Assembly: GCA_003214055.1 (NCBI GenBank)
Contig: QCMD01000001.1
Span: 124,001 to 188,000, forward strand
Direction of reading: 5' to 3'
DNA length: 64,000 nucleotides
DNA from: Prochlorococcus sp. AG-418-K17
GTDB taxonomy: Bacteria > Cyanobacteriota > Cyanobacteriia > PCC-6307 > Cyanobiaceae
Below the pieces are notes generated by a model. It made no database searches. It saw nothing but the letters and a program-made list of their open reading frames with translations, and was not told the DNA's origin. The number at the start of each line of letters is the position of its first letter. Positions within the stretch are counted from its first letter, which is position 1. A program made the position numbers and the translations under genes. Below are positions 28,279 to 35,342 of this stretch, piece after piece.

Positions 28279-28282
28279 AGCA

Positions 28283-28966
28283 ATGAAGTCATTAAGAGAT
28301 GTTCCTCGTAAAAGCATACCTCTTGTAACTTTTAATAATGTTTCTTTTTCATGGCCTGGGGACAAACAAAATATAATATCAAAATGTAATTTCTCTATTA
28401 ATGCGTCAGGTTTATGGATGATAATCGGAAAAAATGGAAGTGGAAAAAGTACCTTTTTAAAATTGATTAGTGGAGTCTTAAAGCCAAATAGTGGAATTGT
28501 AAATTGCTCAGTTTGTGTAGGCATGGTTTTTCAAAATCCTGATCATCAAATATTAATGCCAAATTGTAGAAGTGAACTTCTCATAAACACTAATCAAAAA
28601 TTTAGTAATCAAGAAAGTAACAAAAGAATTAAGTTTGTACTTAATCAGGTTGGGTTGACCGGGTTTGAAAACAGACCAATCCATACTTTAAGTGGCGGAC
28701 AAAAACAACGTTTAGCTATTGCTTGTGCATTAATAAGCGAAAAAAATTTAGTTCTCTTGGATGAACCTACGGCTCTTTTGGACGAAGCCAGCCAAATAAA
28801 AGTCTTAAAAATTATTAAACAACTTACAACAGATAAGATCAATCCTTTAACGGCTTTATGGATTACTCACCGACAAGAAGAATTGAATTATGCTGATGCA
28901 GTCGCAGAGTTTAATAACGGTCGTTTATCAGAGTGGCAAAAACCATCTAAATTTCAAAACAATTGA
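28283..28966 (+). CDS. ABC transporter ATP-binding protein (ECF/CbiO-like)
   Basis: A single ABC domain carries Walker A GKNGSGKST, Q-loop GMVFQNPDHQILMP, signature LSGGQKQRLAIACAL, Walker B LVLLDEPTALLDE and H-loop THRQEE. The FQNPDHQ Q-loop is characteristic of cobalt/ECF-type energising subunits (CbiO/EcfA). No permease gene is nearby; it would have to be encoded elsewhere. It lies about 50 bp before tRNA-Asn. Confidence 0.88.
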   Translation: MKSLRDVPRKSIPLVTFNNVSFSWPGDKQNIISKCNFSINASGLWMIIGKNGSGKSTFLKLISGVLKPNSGIVNCSVCVGMVFQNPDHQILMPNCRSELLINTNQKFSNQESNKRIKFVLNQVGLTGFENRPIHTLSGGQKQRLAIACALISEKNLVLLDEPTALLDEASQIKVLKIIKQLTTDKINPLTALWITHRQEELNYADAVAEFNNGRLSEWQKPSKFQNN

Positions 28967-29013
28967 TTTCTTACTTGTCATAAGGTACTTCAAAGAGCTA
29001 AATTCATGGATAA

Positions 29014-29085
<72 letters not shown>

Positions 29086-29111
29086 TTTTAATTCAATTTC
29101 AAGAACAATCA

Positions 29112-29136
29112 AGAGACTTTATGAGTCTCTTTTTTT
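29112..29136 (+). terminator. Rho-independent terminator after tRNA-Asn (element side)
   Basis: AGAGACT-TTATG-AGTCTCT is followed by a run of T. It lies 27 bp after the tRNA end and inside the element. A different but analogous hairpin follows the right att copy. Confidence 0.85.
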
Positions 29137-29211
29137 GTGCCTGCAAAAAGGTTTTCAAGAAATAAGGAATTGCATAAGATCTTACAATTAATCATAACTG
29201 AGCCCCTCTTC

Positions 29212-29233
29212 GTGTGTCTTTTGTGTGTCTTTT
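29212..29233 (+). repeat. Tandem GTGTGTCTTTT repeats near the left end of the element
   Basis: GTGTGTCTTTT occurs twice in tandem (period 11 bp). A related GTGTGCC follows at 29244. Comparable GTGTGCCTT repeats with the same 11-bp spacing occur near the right end. They are candidate recombinase or excisionase arm sites. Confidence 0.6.
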
Positions 29234-29288
29234 AACCAGGACTGTGTGCCTCTGATTCGTGGCAATAGTGAGTGTAAATTTAAGATTG

Positions 29289-29300
29289 TAGTAAGCGTTT
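29289..29300 (-). other. Remnant of an MKRLL signal-peptide start
   Basis: On the minus strand, AAACGCTTACTA follows the last codons of the gene ending at 29299. The same 12 bases begin the frames at 31524 and 31007. It lacks a start codon here and meets a stop after KRLLQS, so it looks like the stub of a lost downstream gene. Confidence 0.45.
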
Positions 29301-29613
29301 ATTTGAACTTATTATCGTAGGCTTTTATTTCTTTTTTAGTTAGTTGTCTTTGACTGCATAAATAACCTTTATCAGACTTATTAATATCACTTGGGATTAA
29401 TTCTGGATTTTTAAAATATTCATTTCCATGACCTTTTAGATTTAACTTTTGAACTTTTCCTCTTACGTCCATATGCCAAATTTGATGAACTGCTTTTCCG
29501 TCTTGGCATCTTTCTTCAATGTTAATTCTTCCATGATTGACTATATAAACAACTCTTGCCTGAGCAGATGGTATTAATCCAAATGAAAGAATTAAAAATA
29601 ATAAGTGTTTCAT
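29299..29613 (-). CDS. Small exported protein of the element (104 aa)
   Basis: I prefer the internal ATG at 29613 (MKHLLFLILSFGLIPSAQA). It gives a clean signal peptide with an AQA cleavage site and overlaps the previous stop as ATGA. The mature part has two Cys and VVYIVNHGRINIEERC. The family is not recognised. It is the last gene of a minus-strand run with 4-bp overlaps, so it is probably translationally coupled. The mature protein is small and basic and would be periplasmic or secreted. Confidence 0.6.
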   Translation of the reverse strand: MKHLLFLILSFGLIPSAQARVVYIVNHGRINIEERCQDGKAVHQIWHMDVRGKVQKLNLKGHGNEYFKNPELIPSDINKSDKGYLCSQRQLTKKEIKAYDNKFK

Positions 29614-29840
29614 TGGAAAATATAAAACTCGCAAAATTCTTTTAATAATTCATTGTCTGTGTAATCTTCTCTTTTATCGTCAAAAATTCCTATCTTATAT
29701 TTTTTAAAAAAATCATTGTACGAAATAACCCCAGCAGATGCATCTGCACAATCAATTTTTCTTTGTTGGATAGTTTTATTTGGATTATTGCAACCAAATA
29801 TAAATACTAATAAAAAAGGTGTAAGTAGAAAGCGTTTCAT
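29610..29840 (-). CDS. Small putative lipoprotein of the element (76 aa)
   Basis: The N-terminus MKRFLLTPFLLVFIFGCNN is a lipoprotein signal: FGC would be lipidated at Cys17. The mature part has a Cys-containing acidic tail. The first codons ATGAAACGC match two other genes of this element. It overlaps its neighbours by 4 bp on both sides. No function can be assigned. Confidence 0.6.
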   Translation of the reverse strand: MKRFLLTPFLLVFIFGCNNPNKTIQQRKIDCADASAGVISYNDFFKKYKIGIFDDKREDYTDNELLKEFCEFYIFQ

Positions 29841-30094
29841 TTTAAATATCCTCCAGAATTACAAGTTTTATAAGCAGTAGCCTGTATATTATCAGGATAA
29901 TTTTGCCCCCATTTTATTGTTGCAATAGCAGCGTTTATATCTTTATTCTTCCAGATTCCACCATCAGCATTTAATCCAATTTTGCAAAGGGCTGATAAAG
30001 CTTTATCTTCTGATTCAGTTAAGGTTTTCTTTGAAACAGATTCAGCATTAATTGGATTAAAAAATAATATTGACAATAAAATTAGATACTTCAT
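29837..30094 (-). CDS. Small exported protein of the element (85 aa)
   Basis: The signal peptide is MKYLILLSILFFNPINA, cleaved before ESVSKK. The mature part has two Cys (ALCKIGLNADGG and AYKTCNSGG) that may form a disulfide. It resembles no family I know. Both ends overlap neighbouring genes by 4 bp. Confidence 0.62.
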   Translation of the reverse strand: MKYLILLSILFFNPINAESVSKKTLTESEDKALSALCKIGLNADGGIWKNKDINAAIATIKWGQNYPDNIQATAYKTCNSGGYLK

Positions 30095-30630
30095 TTTCCT
30101 TTCTTAAAAGCAATTAAAGCAGCAACTATAAACCACAAAACAAATCCACTAATAGCAATAGGAATAAAGTATGGAATTTTCATTAATAATTGAAGAATCT
30201 TTATGAATAAAAACAACCCACCAACTGCAAGAGGGGGCGTGTAGATTAAAGCAAATGCATCAAGTTTCTTTGTCTTTATATACTCTTTAATACAAAAATA
30301 TAAAATTCCAATTAGAAAAACTATTATTCCAACTATAAAGAAACCTTTTTGAAAAGCTAAAATCACACTCCCTAAAAAATATAGAGGTGGAAGCCAAAAA
30401 ATAATTTCTTTTTTTATTCCTTTTAAACCATCAGATTTGTAAATATCAATAAAGTAATTACCAAATTGTCCAACGATTGCAAATAACCATAAAAATATTA
30501 AACCAAAGCCAATCAAACCAACTACCCAAATAGGTAATGAAGTAATTAATAATCCAGGAAGCCAAAGTATTAATGCAAACATTCCAAGAAACAATATTCC
30601 AACTATTAAATTTTCATATTTCTTCTTCAT
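30091..30630 (-). CDS. Polytopic membrane protein of the element (179 aa)
   Basis: About five hydrophobic helices can be seen (for example NLIVGILFLGMFALILWLPG and IAISGFVLWFIVAALIAF). Basic residues at both ends predict a cytoplasmic N- and C-terminus. The function is unknown. A terminator-like hairpin ends just before the ATG, which is unusual. It starts the run of four overlapping genes down to 29299. Confidence 0.65.
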   Translation of the reverse strand: MKKKYENLIVGILFLGMFALILWLPGLLITSLPIWVVGLIGFGLIFLWLFAIVGQFGNYFIDIYKSDGLKGIKKEIIFWLPPLYFLGSVILAFQKGFFIVGIIVFLIGILYFCIKEYIKTKKLDAFALIYTPPLAVGGLFLFIKILQLLMKIPYFIPIAISGFVLWFIVAALIAFKKGK

Positions 30631-30631
30631 T

Positions 30632-30673
30632 AAAAAAGAGGGTTTTATCCCTCTATGTTAGGTCGACTGTCAA
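30632..30673 (-). promoter_or_regulatory. Repeated module: TTGACAGTCGACCTAA plus hairpin, copy 1
   Basis: On the minus strand the order is TTGACAGTCGACC, about 10 bases, then AGAGGG-loop-CCCTCT, a T-run, then the ATG of the membrane protein. The hairpin with T-run could terminate the upstream gene; its conserved leader is also present at copy 2 (32163-32205). It may act as terminator, promoter or mRNA leader. Confidence 0.6.
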
Positions 30674-30677
30674 ATTA

Positions 30678-31007
30678 TTAAAAATAGAAATTTTTATATT
30701 TATATTTGATATTATTTTCTAATTTTTCCCATTCCTTAACACCATAAAATTTATTTTTTACGGAGATATTTTCTTTGCCAACATATTGCCTTGTCTGAGA
30801 TTCATAAATACATCTTCTACTAAATGAACTATCTGTATAAATTTTATCTGGAACATATGTAGCAATCCATTCATACGTATAAGAAAAACCTTTATCTTTC
30901 CAATCTTTACAAGCCCTATCAGCCTCATACTTAGAATTATATTTTTTACTAGAACATGAAGATAGTAAAAGAGTTATGAGAAATGGAAAGATTAGTAAGC
31001 GTTTCAT
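30678..31007 (-). CDS. Putative lipoprotein of the element (109 aa)
   Basis: MKRLLIFPFLITLLLSSCSSKK is a lipoprotein signal with lipobox LSSC. The mature part is rich in Tyr, Lys and Asp and carries two more Cys (ACKDW, RRCIYE). The first 15 bases match the start at 31524. It lies 4 bp downstream of that gene's stop. Function is unknown; the mature sequence suggests a small periplasmic-face lipoprotein. Confidence 0.65.
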   Translation of the reverse strand: MKRLLIFPFLITLLLSSCSSKKYNSKYEADRACKDWKDKGFSYTYEWIATYVPDKIYTDSSFSRRCIYESQTRQYVGKENISVKNKFYGVKEWEKLENNIKYKYKNFYF

Positions 31008-31011
31008 TTAA

Positions 31012-31524
31012 TCACCACATATAAGGAAATTTACATTTTTCCCCTTCAATTTTAAAGAAGCCTTCTGCAGCATTTATTAGCTTTAAATTATCAGGATCTG
31101 TTCTTTTTTCCCATTCTTTTGGGTTATACCAAATATTAGATCCAAGTTGTGGCATAAGCATTCTTTTCTGCCCTTTTTTACGATCTTTAACAGGAGTACC
31201 CTTAGCTACTTGATTACCAACAAAAAATACTGCCAATCCATGACCAGGATATTTTTGGTGCTTAAAATCTTCCCATGAAATATCGGGGTCTTTATCTTCA
31301 CTAATGGTATATCTATGCCCACCGTAACCATTCATATGAAAGAAAGTTATACGATACATTGATTTATCTTTATAGGTAATGCGACCTTTCATACCTAAAT
31401 ACTCAGCATCCATTTTGATAACAACATCATTATCTAATTCGCTAGTTATTGTGCAAAGCTTTTCAGCATTAACAGCAGTAGGTAAAGCGAGAGCAGCTAG
31501 TAGTGGGAGTAGTAAGCGTTTCAA
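31012..31524 (-). CDS. Exported protein of the element (170 aa)
   Basis: The frame starts with TTG at 31524: KRLLLPLLAALALPTAVNA is a signal peptide cleaved before EKLC. The start overlaps the previous stop as TTGA. The mature part has FFHMNGYGGHRYTISEDK and two Cys near the ends that could pair. No family is recognised. This same signal peptide appears on many unrelated small proteins of Prochlorococcus as far as I recall. Confidence 0.65.
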   Translation of the reverse strand: MKRLLLPLLAALALPTAVNAEKLCTITSELDNDVVIKMDAEYLGMKGRITYKDKSMYRITFFHMNGYGGHRYTISEDKDPDISWEDFKHQKYPGHGLAVFFVGNQVAKGTPVKDRKKGQKRMLMPQLGSNIWYNPKEWEKRTDPDNLKLINAAEGFFKIEGEKCKFPYMW

Positions 31525-32162
31525 TTTACCCGTTTAGAATATTCTTGATGTCTTTTTATAAGTTCTTCTTCATCACCTAAAAGGTTTTCTCTCTCAAATT
31601 TATCTTGTTTATTGCCTTCCCATAAAAGAAAGAAGAATAATCCAAAATATAGTCCGACAAATATATATTTACTTACACCAATTGCGTTTAAAAAAGCCAA
31701 TCCAATACCTATTACAGGAGATAAAATCAAAAGAAAAAATCCAGAACTTAGCGCAATATTGAATTTACTATTGTGTCTCATAAAGAACTTTTTAAGTTCT
31801 GTAGCTTTTGAATATTTTTCTCTTCTTTCTTTAAATTTCTGAAGCCAAAAAGCATCCCTATCTTGCTTTATAACAATGTCAGTATATTTTTTTTGACTTT
31901 TTAAGATATCTCTTACTTCGTCTAAATCTTTTTTAGTCAGTTTGAAGTAATCACTTTGAGGTATTCTTTTTTTTGCAAATAATTTATAGAGTTTATTAGT
32001 TTGTTCGTAATAATTAATAACCCAATAATTCATAACTAAATCGTTTTGTTCTCCCACTCCTAAATCTTCAAATTTTTTACTAGTATCTCGACTTGCACCA
32101 AATGCATAAACCTTCGTTTCTTTATTACGAACTACACAAACGTAACCAGTATCTCCAAACAT
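31521..32162 (-). CDS. Two-helix membrane protein of the element (213 aa)
   Basis: The N-terminal 135 or so residues are soluble and highly charged (YFKLTKKDLDEVRDILKSQKKY). Two hydrophobic helices follow (about residues 136-158 and 167-182), then a charged tail. Function is unknown. It starts directly after hairpin copy 2 and overlaps the next gene by 4 bp. The soluble domain would face the cytoplasm if the positive-inside rule holds. Confidence 0.62.
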   Translation of the reverse strand: MFGDTGYVCVVRNKETKVYAFGASRDTSKKFEDLGVGEQNDLVMNYWVINYYEQTNKLYKLFAKKRIPQSDYFKLTKKDLDEVRDILKSQKKYTDIVIKQDRDAFWLQKFKERREKYSKATELKKFFMRHNSKFNIALSSGFFLLILSPVIGIGLAFLNAIGVSKYIFVGLYFGLFFFLLWEGNKQDKFERENLLGDEEELIKRHQEYSKRVN

Positions 32163-32205
32163 AAAAAAGAGGGGTTTATCCCTCCAATTTTAGATCGACT
32201 GTCAA
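32163..32205 (-). promoter_or_regulatory. Repeated module: TTGACAGTCGATCTAA plus hairpin, copy 2
   Basis: On the minus strand TTGACAGTCGATC is followed by GAGGG-loop-CCCTC and a T-run, then ATG at 32162. It is a close relative of copy 1 in sequence, spacing and location directly in front of a start codon. Confidence 0.6.
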
Positions 32206-32236
32206 TCAATTAAATTTTAACGTTTCATCTTAGCAA

Positions 32237-33751
32237 TTAAAAAATAGAAGTTTCTATTCCACTCTTTTCTTTGAGTTCAGTGAGGGAATGAACTTCCATT
32301 CTTGAGGTGCACCAGTTCTCGGTTGTTCCTTTTACAAGTCCTATTTCTTTCCTTAACCACCTTTTTAATGCTTTTTCTGTATCTGCAACTATTTGCCCTG
32401 AGTGAGGACCGGTCGCCTCAATTTTTTGCCATCCAAACGAAGCATGATATTTCATTCTTTGTGGTAAATCATTCGTGATTCCTAACTGTTGCTCACCTGG
32501 TCTTTTCATGAGATAAAACCAAGCAGGTTTAAGAGGGTTATACCCTGACTCGGCACATGTAGGACATCCACTTTTATTACCTGTTCGGCTGTTTGGACTA
32601 ACAATCCACTTATGCCCTTTATCGCATTTCCAAGGCATTATTTTTTGTGTTCCAGGCATGAGAATCGATGGATCCCAACCATCTGCTTCCTTTGCAATTT
32701 CTGGAAACCTTGTTTTTAAGTCATTAAAACCAACCAACAGTTTCTTCCCTGCGCAATAGGGACATTTCGCTCCATTCCCAGCTCTGTTTTCAATAACCGC
32801 TTTCCATGTATGTCCTTTTGTACACTTCCAAGTCATGGATTTATGACTACCTGCAGTAATAGTTGATGGATCCCAACCATCTGCTTCTTTAGCAACATCT
32901 GGAAAGAGACTTTTTAGATCGTTGAACCCAACCCACACTTTCTTACCTGCACAATAAGGACAACCTCTGCTGCCTCTTTTCGCAGTCCTTTCAGTTAGTT
33001 TTGACTGATAATTATGCCCTTTCTTACAAACCCAAGACATTCTCTTCATTCCCCCTGCCAGAACAGTTGATGGATCCCAACCATCTGCTTCTTTTGCAAT
33101 CTCTGGGAAGAGAGTTTTTAGATCATTGAACCCAACCCAAAGTTTTCTTCCAGCACAATAAGGGCAACCTGTTTTGTCTCTTCCAGTCCGTTCATTTACT
33201 GCTGATTTATAAGTGTGATTTTCTTTGCATCTCCATGGCATCTTCTTTTTAGTTCCTGCCAGAACGGTTGATGGGTCCCAACCATCTGCTTCTGCTGCAA
33301 TCTCTGGGAAGAGAGTTTTTAGATCATTGAACCCAACCCAAAGTTTTTTGTTTCCGCAATAGGGGCAACCATTATCACAGTTAGTTCTGCTGTTTGGGCT
33401 AACAGTCCAGGTATGTTCCTTATTACATTTCCATGGCAACCTCTTCATGGTTCCAGGTAATACAGTTGTGGGATCCCAACCGTCTGCTTGTGCTGCAATC
33501 TTTGGATATCTGGTCTTTAAATCGTTAAATCCATTGAGTACTTTTTTGTTTGCACAGTAAGGACAACCTGTTTTGTCTCTTCCAGTTCTACTGTAAGGAT
33601 CTGCTTTCCATGAATGCCCTAAGTTGCATGTCCAGGGCATCTTTTTATTACTACCTGGCAAAAGACTTGAAGGATCCCATCCATCTGCCTCTTCTGCCAC
33701 TTCAGGATGAAGCGTTGCTAAATCATTTATGCCAACAAGCAGTTTTGCCAT
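32237..33751 (-). CDS. Six-repeat zinc-ribbon protein with GIY-YIG-like C-terminal domain
   Basis: Six units of about 66 residues follow one another. Each has NDL-x5-P, ADGWDP, W-x-C-x2-x-H and a closing CPYC (CPTC in the last). This matches the probable zinc-ribbon/treble-clef repeat (DUF4379). The four ligands per unit (C, H, C, C) are kept in all six. The last 100 residues begin AWFYLMKRPGEQQLGITNDL and continue QRMKYHASFGW, resembling the GIY-YIG/T5orf172 nuclease core. The likely role is DNA or RNA binding plus cleavage, perhaps defence or homing. The repeats are also visible at DNA level at about 200-bp intervals. It is the largest gene of the element and lies next to its right end. Confidence 0.82.
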   Translation of the reverse strand: MAKLLVGINDLATLHPEVAEEADGWDPSSLLPGSNKKMPWTCNLGHSWKADPYSRTGRDKTGCPYCANKKVLNGFNDLKTRYPKIAAQADGWDPTTVLPGTMKRLPWKCNKEHTWTVSPNSRTNCDNGCPYCGNKKLWVGFNDLKTLFPEIAAEADGWDPSTVLAGTKKKMPWRCKENHTYKSAVNERTGRDKTGCPYCAGRKLWVGFNDLKTLFPEIAKEADGWDPSTVLAGGMKRMSWVCKKGHNYQSKLTERTAKRGSRGCPYCAGKKVWVGFNDLKSLFPDVAKEADGWDPSTITAGSHKSMTWKCTKGHTWKAVIENRAGNGAKCPYCAGKKLLVGFNDLKTRFPEIAKEADGWDPSILMPGTQKIMPWKCDKGHKWIVSPNSRTGNKSGCPTCAESGYNPLKPAWFYLMKRPGEQQLGITNDLPQRMKYHASFGWQKIEATGPHSGQIVADTEKALKRWLRKEIGLVKGTTENWCTSRMEVHSLTELKEKSGIETSIF

Positions 33752-33796
33752 ATCTCTATGTTACCCACTTTTTCTTACACACTTGAACTAATTTAT

Positions 33797-33816
33797 GTGT
33801 GCCTTATGTGTGCCTT
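33797..33816 (+). repeat. Tandem GTGTGCCTT repeats near the right end of the element
   Basis: GTGTGCCTT occurs at 33797 and again at 33808 (11-bp spacing, TA between). It mirrors the left-end repeats at 29212 and 29223, with the same orientation and the same spacing. Confidence 0.6.
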
Positions 33817-33877
33817 TTCTCTTTAATATCTTGCTTCTTCTTCGTCAAAACTCTTTATAACTGGTCTTTAAAGACTA

Positions 33878-33903
33878 GTTCGAATCCCGCCCGGGGAGTT
33901 TTA
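33878..33903 (+). repeat. Attachment-site-like direct repeat, right copy
   Basis: An exact 26-base copy of the tRNA-Asn 3' end plus GTTTTA. Upstream bases do not match the tRNA, so this is not a second tRNA gene but an integration footprint. Confidence 0.92.
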
Positions 33904-33922
33904 TGTCTTAAAAAATTTTTCA

Positions 33923-33947
33923 AAGACCCTTAATGGGTCTTTTTTTT
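33923..33947 (+). terminator. Rho-independent terminator after the right att copy
   Basis: AAGACCC-TTAAT-GGGTCTT and a run of T follow 20 bp after the right repeat. This is probably the tRNA's original terminator, separated from the gene by the insertion. Confidence 0.82.
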
Positions 33948-34590
33948 ATCTTATTCATTTTGACTTTGATAACTTGGAATTTTATATAAGATAATATTTC
34001 ATTAATCATTGATTCATTTATTTGTGATTTTTTATCAAAAATTTGTTAATTGCTCCAAATTAAAATTTCTTTCAATGGTAATAAACATTTACCCTCAGTT
34101 TTAAAATTAGATTATTTCAAAAAAAAAGGTCCCCTTAAGGGACCCTGGGTGTTATCTGATTTAGTGTTACCTTGTTTCCACTTAATCAGATAAATCACTC
34201 CTTCACACAGAATTAAACTAATAAACCTGTTGATGTTTTGTGGAATCTTAAATATTTTGTTAATTTTTTGTTATAAATCTTGTGCCAGAAATGGCAACTA
34301 GCAAAGGTAACTATTATGCTTTGATAAATGTTATTATTAGAACAGTTTTAAGAACATAAAATATAATTTTTGTATACTTTGATTAGTAAAGTTACGAAAA
34401 ATCTAATGTTCTTTTAATTACAGTTTTAAGATCAATTACAGTTATAAATTTTCATTCTTATATTTTGAAACATCAAAACCTTTTAAAATTCTTTTATATA
34501 TGAAAAATTTGTATATAAAATTTTAATAAGAATATCTAAAAGCAATATTTCATAATGTATTCAAATCTTAAGATTTCAAAACTTCTACAA
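33948..34590. other. AT-rich gap between the element and the 119-aa ORF
   Basis: Apart from the Yfr2-like ncRNA at 34120-34205 on the minus strand, I see no supported gene here. The rest is AT-rich spacer with only very short frames. Confidence 0.6.
34120..34205 (-). ncRNA. Yfr2-family (Cyano-1) small RNA with terminator
   Basis: On the minus strand a 10-bp stem TTATCTGATT/AATCAGATAA, an inner AGTG/CACT stem and a loop GAAACAAGGTAA form one hairpin. The stretch GGAAACAAGGTAACA holds the GGAAACA loop motif known from the cyanobacterial Yfr2 family and a near-copy. A terminator hairpin GGTCCC-loop-GGGACC followed by eight U closes the transcript. The 5' end is estimated. A GTG-started ORF of 28 codons runs through but crosses the terminator, so a noncoding RNA is likelier. 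Confidence 0.65.
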
Positions 34591-34950
34591 TTAATCGTCC
34601 CACATATCTTTTTTTTCTTTTTCATAGTTATTTCTATCAAGTAAATACTTTCTTTTTTCTTGATCATTCTTTTCATTGATTTTAGGTATCTCACCATCCT
34701 CATATTTTTGAACTATGTCAGTAATTATTGGTTCAAACTCTTCGCCAAAAAAATTAGACATTTCTCGCCAAGCTTCCATTTCTTCTTCTTTATCAATTGT
34801 ATCTGTTATTTGATGGCTAATAACTTCTAATACGAAATCTCTGAGCTCTTTATTACTCATAGAGTCAATTTTTTTTTGAATATAAAATTCTTTAAGTATT
34901 TGTAGCTCTTTTTGAGATAAATCAGAATAGATGAAAGATTTTTTTCTCAT
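34591..34950 (-). CDS. Hypothetical acidic, coiled-coil-like protein (119 aa)
   Basis: The protein is rich in Glu, Lys and Asp and helix-forming (SQKELQILKEFYIQKKIDS). It has no signal peptide or membrane segment and no motif I recognise. It is isolated: more than 380 bp on each side lack genes, and it lies in the sparse zone next to the integrated element. It could be an accessory gene from an earlier insertion. The ATG at 34950 is the only good start. Confidence 0.55.
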   Translation of the reverse strand: MRKKSFIYSDLSQKELQILKEFYIQKKIDSMSNKELRDFVLEVISHQITDTIDKEEEMEAWREMSNFFGEEFEPIITDIVQKYEDGEIPKINEKNDQEKRKYLLDRNNYEKEKKDMWDD

Positions 34951-35342
34951 AAAATGTCAAATTTTTTATTGAAAAAAGTTTTAGACCTAAAAAAATAATT
35001 AAGCTTAATTTTTAAAATTAACTATTTAATTTATTATGGTTTAAAAATTTGCATTTGAAACTTGATATCTTTTTCAAGTTCATTAAATTTGTTAATCTTA
35101 AGCCTATATTTGGCCTTTGCTCCTGGAATTTTTATTAAATTATTAAGCAATTATTAAAAAAAACAAAAGAATTTGTAAAATTTAATTTTTTTTTGTAGCC
35201 TTATTTTCCTTTAAATACGTTGTTATGACTGATTTTTATTGAAATTATCTTAAATAAAAATGTTTACAATAAATCTGCAATAGACAGAAATTCTTGAGAG
35301 AATCGTATTACAAAATTTAACTTTAATTTAATAATCAAAAAT
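34951..35342. other. Intergenic region upstream of rpaA
   Basis: About 390 bp of very AT-rich sequence. I see no coding frame. A small inverted repeat AACTTGA/TCAAGTT at 35059-35080 lacks a following T-run and is probably incidental. The rpaA promoter must lie in the last part. Confidence 0.6.

Larger units (their letters stand above)
29091..33903. mobile_element. tRNA-Asn-integrated genomic element of about 4.8 kb, no recombinase
   Basis: The element is bounded by 26-bp direct repeats of the tRNA-Asn 3' end, giving an offset of 4813 bp between copies. All of its genes are on the minus strand and none resembles a tyrosine recombinase, primase or replication protein. It holds a zinc-ribbon repeat protein with a GIY-YIG-like tail and a run of small exported and membrane proteins. 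Tandem GTGTG repeats lie near both ends. Prochlorococcus is known to carry tRNA-targeting elements (tycheposons); this resembles a non-autonomous or remnant member. Movement is inferred, not shown. Confidence 0.82.

Noticed and set aside
32237-33751. Regular 200-bp repeats as a CRISPR array
   Set aside because: The repeats are coding, about 200 bp long and without spacer structure; no cas genes are nearby.
33550-33786. 78-aa plus-strand ORF at the right end of the element
   Set aside because: Shadow of the zinc-ribbon repeat gene.
34108-34194. GTG-started 28-codon minus-strand frame over the Yfr2-like RNA
   Set aside because: It runs through the transcription terminator; the hairpin structure explains the sequence better.
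34291-34359. 22-codon ATG frame MATSKGNYYALINV
   Set aside because: Very short, no Shine-Dalgarno, no recognisable motif; chance frame is likely.
35058-35081. Inverted repeat AACTTGA/TCAAGTT
   Set aside because: No T-run on either strand and AT-rich surroundings; not enough for a terminator or operator.
35258-35282. Possible HLR1-like half site (GTTTACAATAAA) upstream of rpaA
   Set aside because: The second direct-repeat half is too degenerate to call an RpaB site.
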